DNA from: Prunella strophiata | Lineage: Eukaryota; Chordata; Aves; Passeriformes; Prunellidae | Direction: 5' to 3' | NCBI GenBank assembly: GCA_036583965.1 | Contig: JAZBQD010000014.1 | Span: forward strand, 67,855,895 to 67,919,894 | DNA: 64,000 nt | Part shown: positions 59,289 through 64,000 of the stretch, piece after piece | How positions within the stretch are numbered: position 1 is the stretch's first letter | Layout of the letters: each line of letters begins with the position of its first letter | Program-made: the position numbers and the translations under genes | The notes under the pieces: model-generated | What the model was told of the DNA's origin: nothing | Databases searched by the model: none | Seen by the model: only the letters and a program-made list of their open reading frames with translations

Positions 59289-62200
59289 CTGGTGCAAAGA
59301 AAAGCAAAGTTAGCTGGTTTTCAGGGCTTAGCAGGCAGGAAAATTGACATTAAAAAAAAAAAATAACCAAAAAAAAAAAAAAGAGGTTTCTTGCTTATCT
59401 GGCTAAGCCATTCTGCAGCCCCTGTTGTTACGTGTGAATTCTCTGATCAGGAGAGCTCAGTGTTACGTCTTAATTGATTTTCCTACCCTGCTCATGACGA
59501 CAAAATCATGTATTTTCCTGCATTGTCCTGTAAACCAGTAAAGCCAGTTACACCACCCAACCTAAGCACAGGCATTCACACACAGAGCCAGGGCTTAAGG
59601 ACACAATTCCCTCTCTGTCTATACTTTTAAAATTCGACCCTGTTAATGGCAAGCAGGAGCCACGGCAGCCTCCTGCGTAAGATAACAGTTCTTATGTGCA
59701 TGTAAAATATACAGCACTGTGTGTATATATTGCTGCATTACTTATTAGCCAAAGTCTTCAACTCCAACGAGCTGATAAGATCAGGATATAAAAAAAGTTG
59801 TTACTGAGTAACTTTCCATTCCCCTTATGACATTTATGTCGCAGTACAATTTACTAAAGGGTAAATGAAACAAGAAAGGCAGATCATTTACAGTACTGGG
59901 CAGCTGCTCACCGGGTTCATCATATGCATTTTTTTAATGTTTATATCCTGCTTGACCCATTGTTTGTATTTTTAGATTTCCAGTGGTTCTTGAACAGCTC
60001 TTTGCTTAAAAACACACACGCAAAATGTCACAGAATCCACCTAAAGGAGTGCAATTAACAATACAAAGTACAAAATGTCTGGGGCATTACCCTGACTCTG
60101 TCACTCCTTTATGAAGATTTGCACATTATCGCTGAATCTCAAAAGCAGAAACTGTTTTGTTCTCAGCTTTTGTGCATTTACACATATCTCAGGCAATAAC
60201 TTTTTGCTATCTGTACAGCTTACAAACACAATATTAAAAAGTAGCAGATGAAAAGCCCCAAATGTTCTTAGTAATAAAAAAAAAGCCACTACACAGTGGT
60301 CTGTACATCTTACACCACTTCCTGAAAAATCAATAGGAACGTACCAGAGCTGCAACCAACACATCCCTCTTCCCTGATTCTTCTTAAAGCCCTGAATGTT
60401 TCTGTGGTTTAAAACTCAAAACTACAAGTCCCAGGAATACTAACCAGGGAACAATCCCCTTCTCAACAGAGATATGGAGTAGGCACCATCATAAAATTAA
60501 CTCAATTTCCAAGCTGATTGATTGCAATAATCATTCCTATCTGCCATCTAATCTCACATCTGCAAAGTCATTTTAACTTGCTGGAGAAGCATCTGCTCCC
60601 CAGGTGAAGTGTCTGGGCTCAGAGTGAAGAGCTCCAGAGGCATTTTGGTGGGATAACCCTGCTGGGAAGAGAGGGGATGCTGTGCCACAGTGCTGCAGAG
60701 AAGGGATGCTGTGGGATGTTGGGCTGAGGGCTACAAAACCTGCCTGAACACTTGGCTGCACCCCCATCATCCCCCAGCACAGGCACCTCATTTCTGTGCT
60801 GCCTGTTTTGGGCACTGGCCCTGCCAGGCATAGGCAGCACTAACCAGATGTTGCCCATCAGAAGACAGACACCCTACCTTTTCCAAACTTAGTTTTTCAG
60901 GTATTTTTCCCCCCTTCAGAATGCCTGCCTCAGGCTCTCAGGGGCTGGAGAGGGGCAGGGTGGTCTATAATCACAGAAACCTCTGTCTGTTTGTTAAACA
61001 AGAACTTGGGCTGCTGAATAAGGATATTAAAAATATTGCATAACTTCTCATTCCTTAATGAGCCAAGGGTCATGCAAGGAGGCACAGAGTGGGACTGCTG
61101 ATTGCTGTGTTAGTACAAACCACTGAGAGCTAATGAGCAGAGCACATGGGCTGAGATGCTATCCAACAGGGAGATGTGTATCCTTTCTTTTTTGAACTAT
61201 AAAATCACTCTCCTCTCCTCCCCTGCAGAAGGGAGTTGGGCACCTCTGTCACACTGGCTCCACTCCTATCTCTAGAACAGCTTTCCCATGGGATCTGAGG
61301 AAAATTATTCTGTCTCCTGGATTTCCTTCATACAAGAGGCTAATAGTTATTAATAATTTTCTTCTTCCCCAACCTCTCTCTGAGCATTTTGACTTATAAA
61401 TCTGTCACATCAGGTGTCTCTCTGCATGTGCACATAGTTGGGTCCTAATGTAGTAGAGCCTTGGTTTCAACTAGAATGATGTAAAACATAACTTTTCACA
61501 AGGGCCTGGAGTGACAGGACAAGAGGGAATGCTCTTAAGTTGAAGGGAAGTAGGTTTAGATTGCTTATTAGGAAAAAAATATTTACAATAAGGGTGGTGA
61601 GGCACTGTACAGGTTGTCCAGAGAAGTGGTGGATTTCCTGTCCCTGGAACTGTTCAAGGCCAGGTTAGTTGGGGCTCTGAGTAACATGGTCAAGTGGAAA
61701 TTGTTCCTGCTTGTGGCAGAGGGGTTGGATCAAGGTGGTTTTTAATGTTCCTTCCAACTCAAACTATTCTATGATAATCTGTGGTTCTGTGAAAAGCAAA
61801 AATGACCTGGAGCCTCCATATCCTCTGAATTCTGCATAAAGGTGCTAAGTGTGTTACCACTGGAAGTATCTAGGCAAAGTGCTAGGTTTTTCTTTTTAAA
61901 ACTAACATAATCTCTCAATTATATCTTTTCATAATTCCAGAAGAAAATGGGATGTAGTAGAGCATTTAGGAAATGTTTCTCTCTTAAAGTAAATTTGGAA
62001 ACTTTGGGCACTACTGTAATAATAACAATGACAACAATACTGTAATAATAAGAGTGACTGTGGGTTTACACCTGTGATACCAAAGGTGAGGCTGTGTCCT
62101 GCACCCTAAGGATATGCAGAGCCTGTGTGACGTTGGCCAGTGCTGTAACTAACTCAGGAGTGAAATGTAGCAGCTGTTTAAATAGAGACCAGTAACATGA

Positions 62201-63236
62201 TACAGCAGTTTAAGTCCAGCAGGGAAGCACCTTTCCATTAGAAATGCAGGGTGGATTTATATTAGAAATCAATACTAAAACAAGAACTATAAAAATTTAA
62301 AAAAAAATGCATATGTTGCAATTGAAGCACGGCAAACTCTGTAATAAAAGTAAGCTTTAGGTGTTTTAGATTGTGAGACTTTTAAACTGCAGCTAAGCAA
62401 GGTGTCACCAATCAAGCTGGAATTCAGCCAGGAGAGGGAGGATAACACTGCTACCCTTGTGTTGCTTTTCAAGCATCAGGAATGCTCAGGACTTCATTTC
62501 ACACAGCACTTAAAGTAGAAATTCTCAGCAGCACAGCAAGCCTTGTCCTACCCAGACATATATCCACATTCTTTTAGGGAATGCAGTTCCTACACCATGT
62601 TACTCAAGAGACTTTTGTAAAAGAATGAAGAATGCTGCCAGACACAGGCCAAGTTCAGAGCATGTGTCAAACACACAAATGAAGTGTAGACTAATGAACA
62701 GTCTACAGACTTCTGAGATGCACAAACATCTGCAATTTCTGTATGTCGAGGAAACCAGGAAAGAGATTAGTGGACTCTACACATTTCAAATGAGGGCTAA
62801 GTCAAGTTCTTGATGTTGTATGAGGGTTTTGTACTTTACCTGACTGACAGCAAAATCTATGGTGAGTCTGACATTTGAGGTTTCAATTCAGCACTTTTGA
62901 AAGCACCTATAAAAAACCTCCACCTCCAAAAAAAAGTGCTCTAGCTCAGTTAGCAGAAAATATCACATGGGATATAGTTGGACTTGTTAGAAGGAACTTA
63001 AATTTGGAACTGGGAGCCAATGAAAAATTCAGTCTGAGTTGTAGCTGTTTCAATTAAGTTATTAACCCCTCAAAACACGTGTGTGGAAACAAGGGCTGGA
63101 TAAACAGCAGTTTAACAGAGAGCAAAATCAGGAATCCAGGAACCATCAGTTTGAGTTGATGAGCCACCCAGGAGCTCACCAATTCCAGGGAGGAATGCCC
63201 CTGGCACTGGGACAGAGCATGGCACGTGTCACCTAC
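59289..63236 (-). other. TAF3 intron upstream of the PHD exons
   Basis: A 3.9 kb GT-AG intron (donor GTG/GTAGGT at 63236). It contains a CR1 copy at 61500-61792 and no credible exon. The block at about 60590-60860 is GC-richer than its surroundings and open in two minus-strand frames; I see no splice context and regard it as intronic. Confidence 0.85.
61500..61792 (+). mobile_element. CR1 LINE fragment (3' end)
   Basis: A plus-strand CR1 3' end: CCTGGAGTGACAGGACAAGA, TTAGATTGCTTATTAGGAAA, GGTGGTGAGGCACTG and TTCCTTCCAACTCAAACTAT. It ends in a decayed tail, CTATGATAATCTGTGGTTCT. It is antisense to TAF3 in an intron. Confidence 0.95.
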
Positions 63237-63494
63237 CACGTAAGTACTGACGGTCTCGGTCACCACGCTGCGAACGGGAGCTTTGGAGCCTCCAGCTGCT
63301 GGCACAGCTGGGGAGGGTGGTGGGATGAGGACTGGTGAGATGGTGGCCTGTGGAGGAGGAGGAGCTGGAGCTGGAGGAGGGGTGACATGAACGGGAGCTG
63401 GCACCTGGTGACGGCACAGGAGGGGGTGTTTTGGGCCGCGCCGCAGGGAGTGGAAGGTTTGGCCTCTGGAGCTGACACCACCTTGCTGATGACT
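63237..63494 (-). CDS. TAF3: TAF3 exon, proline-rich region, with apparent frame breaks
   Basis: The exon ends GGSKAPVRSVVTETVSTYV at a GTG/GTAGGT donor; this leads directly into IRDEW of the PHD exon and is diagnostic of TAF3. The likely acceptor is TGCTCCTGCAG. The last part (PAPVHVTPPPAPAPPPPQ, ATISPVLIPPPSPAVPA) is a proline-rich linker, as in other TAF3 proteins. Read back to the 5' end, this frame becomes unlike TAF3 (SHQQGGVSSRGQ). The TAF3-like VISKVVSAPEAKPSTP and RPKTPPPVPSPG occur in the two other frames. Two single-base insertions or equivalent indels, near 63435 and 63390, would join them. Because all frames here are proline-rich by composition, the exact break points are uncertain. 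The exon is followed on its 5' side by intron to the end of the window. Confidence 0.85.
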
Positions 63495-64000
63495 CTGCAG
63501 GAGCAACATTGAGAATTGTTAGAGCTGATGGGAGAGAAAGCAACGACTGATCACCCATTAGAGACAAAGAAAATATAGAGCAGCTAATTCACGTCACCCT
63601 GGAGTCACCAAAGAGGCTGCTTCAACCCCACACAAGCACTGCTGTCACTGCTGCACCCATCCATTTACAGGATAAAGCACAGAGCCATTGCAAAGTGAAT
63701 GCCAGGACACCCTGAGCCAGTCTGTACCTCACTGTCGTGTAAATATTCTCTGTGGCTTTACTAAACCTGGTTTCGTTAAGTTTTATTGCATTAGCTCAAT
63801 TTGTGGGAAATATTAGAAAGGAAAGTTAATCAGCTGTGAACAGCACTGATTTTAATCTTCAAACTGAGAGACCATATCATCCTGTTAAGATCCTACATTA
63901 GGGGGTTCTGCAAATATTTGCTAGTTTGGTATTTCTTTCCCCAAATGTTTATGAAATCAGCAGTGGATCTAGTCAGGACAAATAAATGACGCACACTATA
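63495..64000 (-). other. TAF3 intron, cut by window edge
   Basis: No exon recognised. The rest of TAF3, including its N-terminal histone-fold domain, must lie beyond 64000. Confidence 0.7.

Overview
This is vertebrate nuclear DNA, almost certainly from a bird. It carries seven remnants of CR1 non-LTR retrotransposons with the usual 3' tail (repeats of ATTCTATG), spliced genes with GT-AG introns, and many microsatellites and homopolymers. There are no operons, IS elements or CRISPR arrays. Most of the open frames in the window are chance or low-complexity frames.

Two protein-coding genes are present, both on the minus strand and therefore read right to left. (1) GATA3, the zinc-finger transcription factor, occupies roughly 10.8-31 kb. 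Four coding exons are visible: 26977-27514, 23962-24107, 18455-18580 and 12282-12566. They cover about residue 81 to the stop of a protein expected to be about 444 aa. A long 3'UTR runs down to about 11.07 kb, possibly 10.83 kb. The exon with the start codon and the first ~80 residues is not in the readable sequence; the likely place is the 500-base run of N at 27916-28415. Exon 3 carries one extra base that breaks the frame. (2) The 3' end of TAF3, a TFIID subunit, is at the right edge: a proline-rich exon (63237-63494) and the two exons that encode the C-terminal PHD finger (59182-59288, 58217-58331). The 5' part of TAF3 lies beyond 64000. The order TAF3 then GATA3 on the same strand agrees with the arrangement I know from other vertebrates.

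Layout: 1-10.8 kb, downstream flank of GATA3; 10.8-27.5 kb, GATA3 exons and introns; 27.5-28.7 kb, an assembly gap and a degraded 24-bp minisatellite; 28.7-37 kb, a GC- and CpG-rich upstream region that should hold the GATA3 promoter and first exon; 37-58 kb, the GATA3-TAF3 intergenic region; 58-64 kb, the TAF3 3' end.

The intergenic part is the most interesting. It has AT-rich, low-repeat blocks that look like conserved noncoding elements. Three of these hold tight clusters of GATA-factor motifs and one holds a full RFX X-box. There is also a perfect (GATA)22 array about 5.6 kb upstream of GATA3 exon 3, a strongly T-biased set of long homopolymers, and a possible unrecognised coding exon at 43879-44321. 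I found no clearly new biological system. The most useful leads are possible GATA3 autoregulation, the candidate exon, and apparent assembly errors that would cause both genes to be mis-annotated. Conservation could not be measured here, so statements that a block looks conserved are inference.
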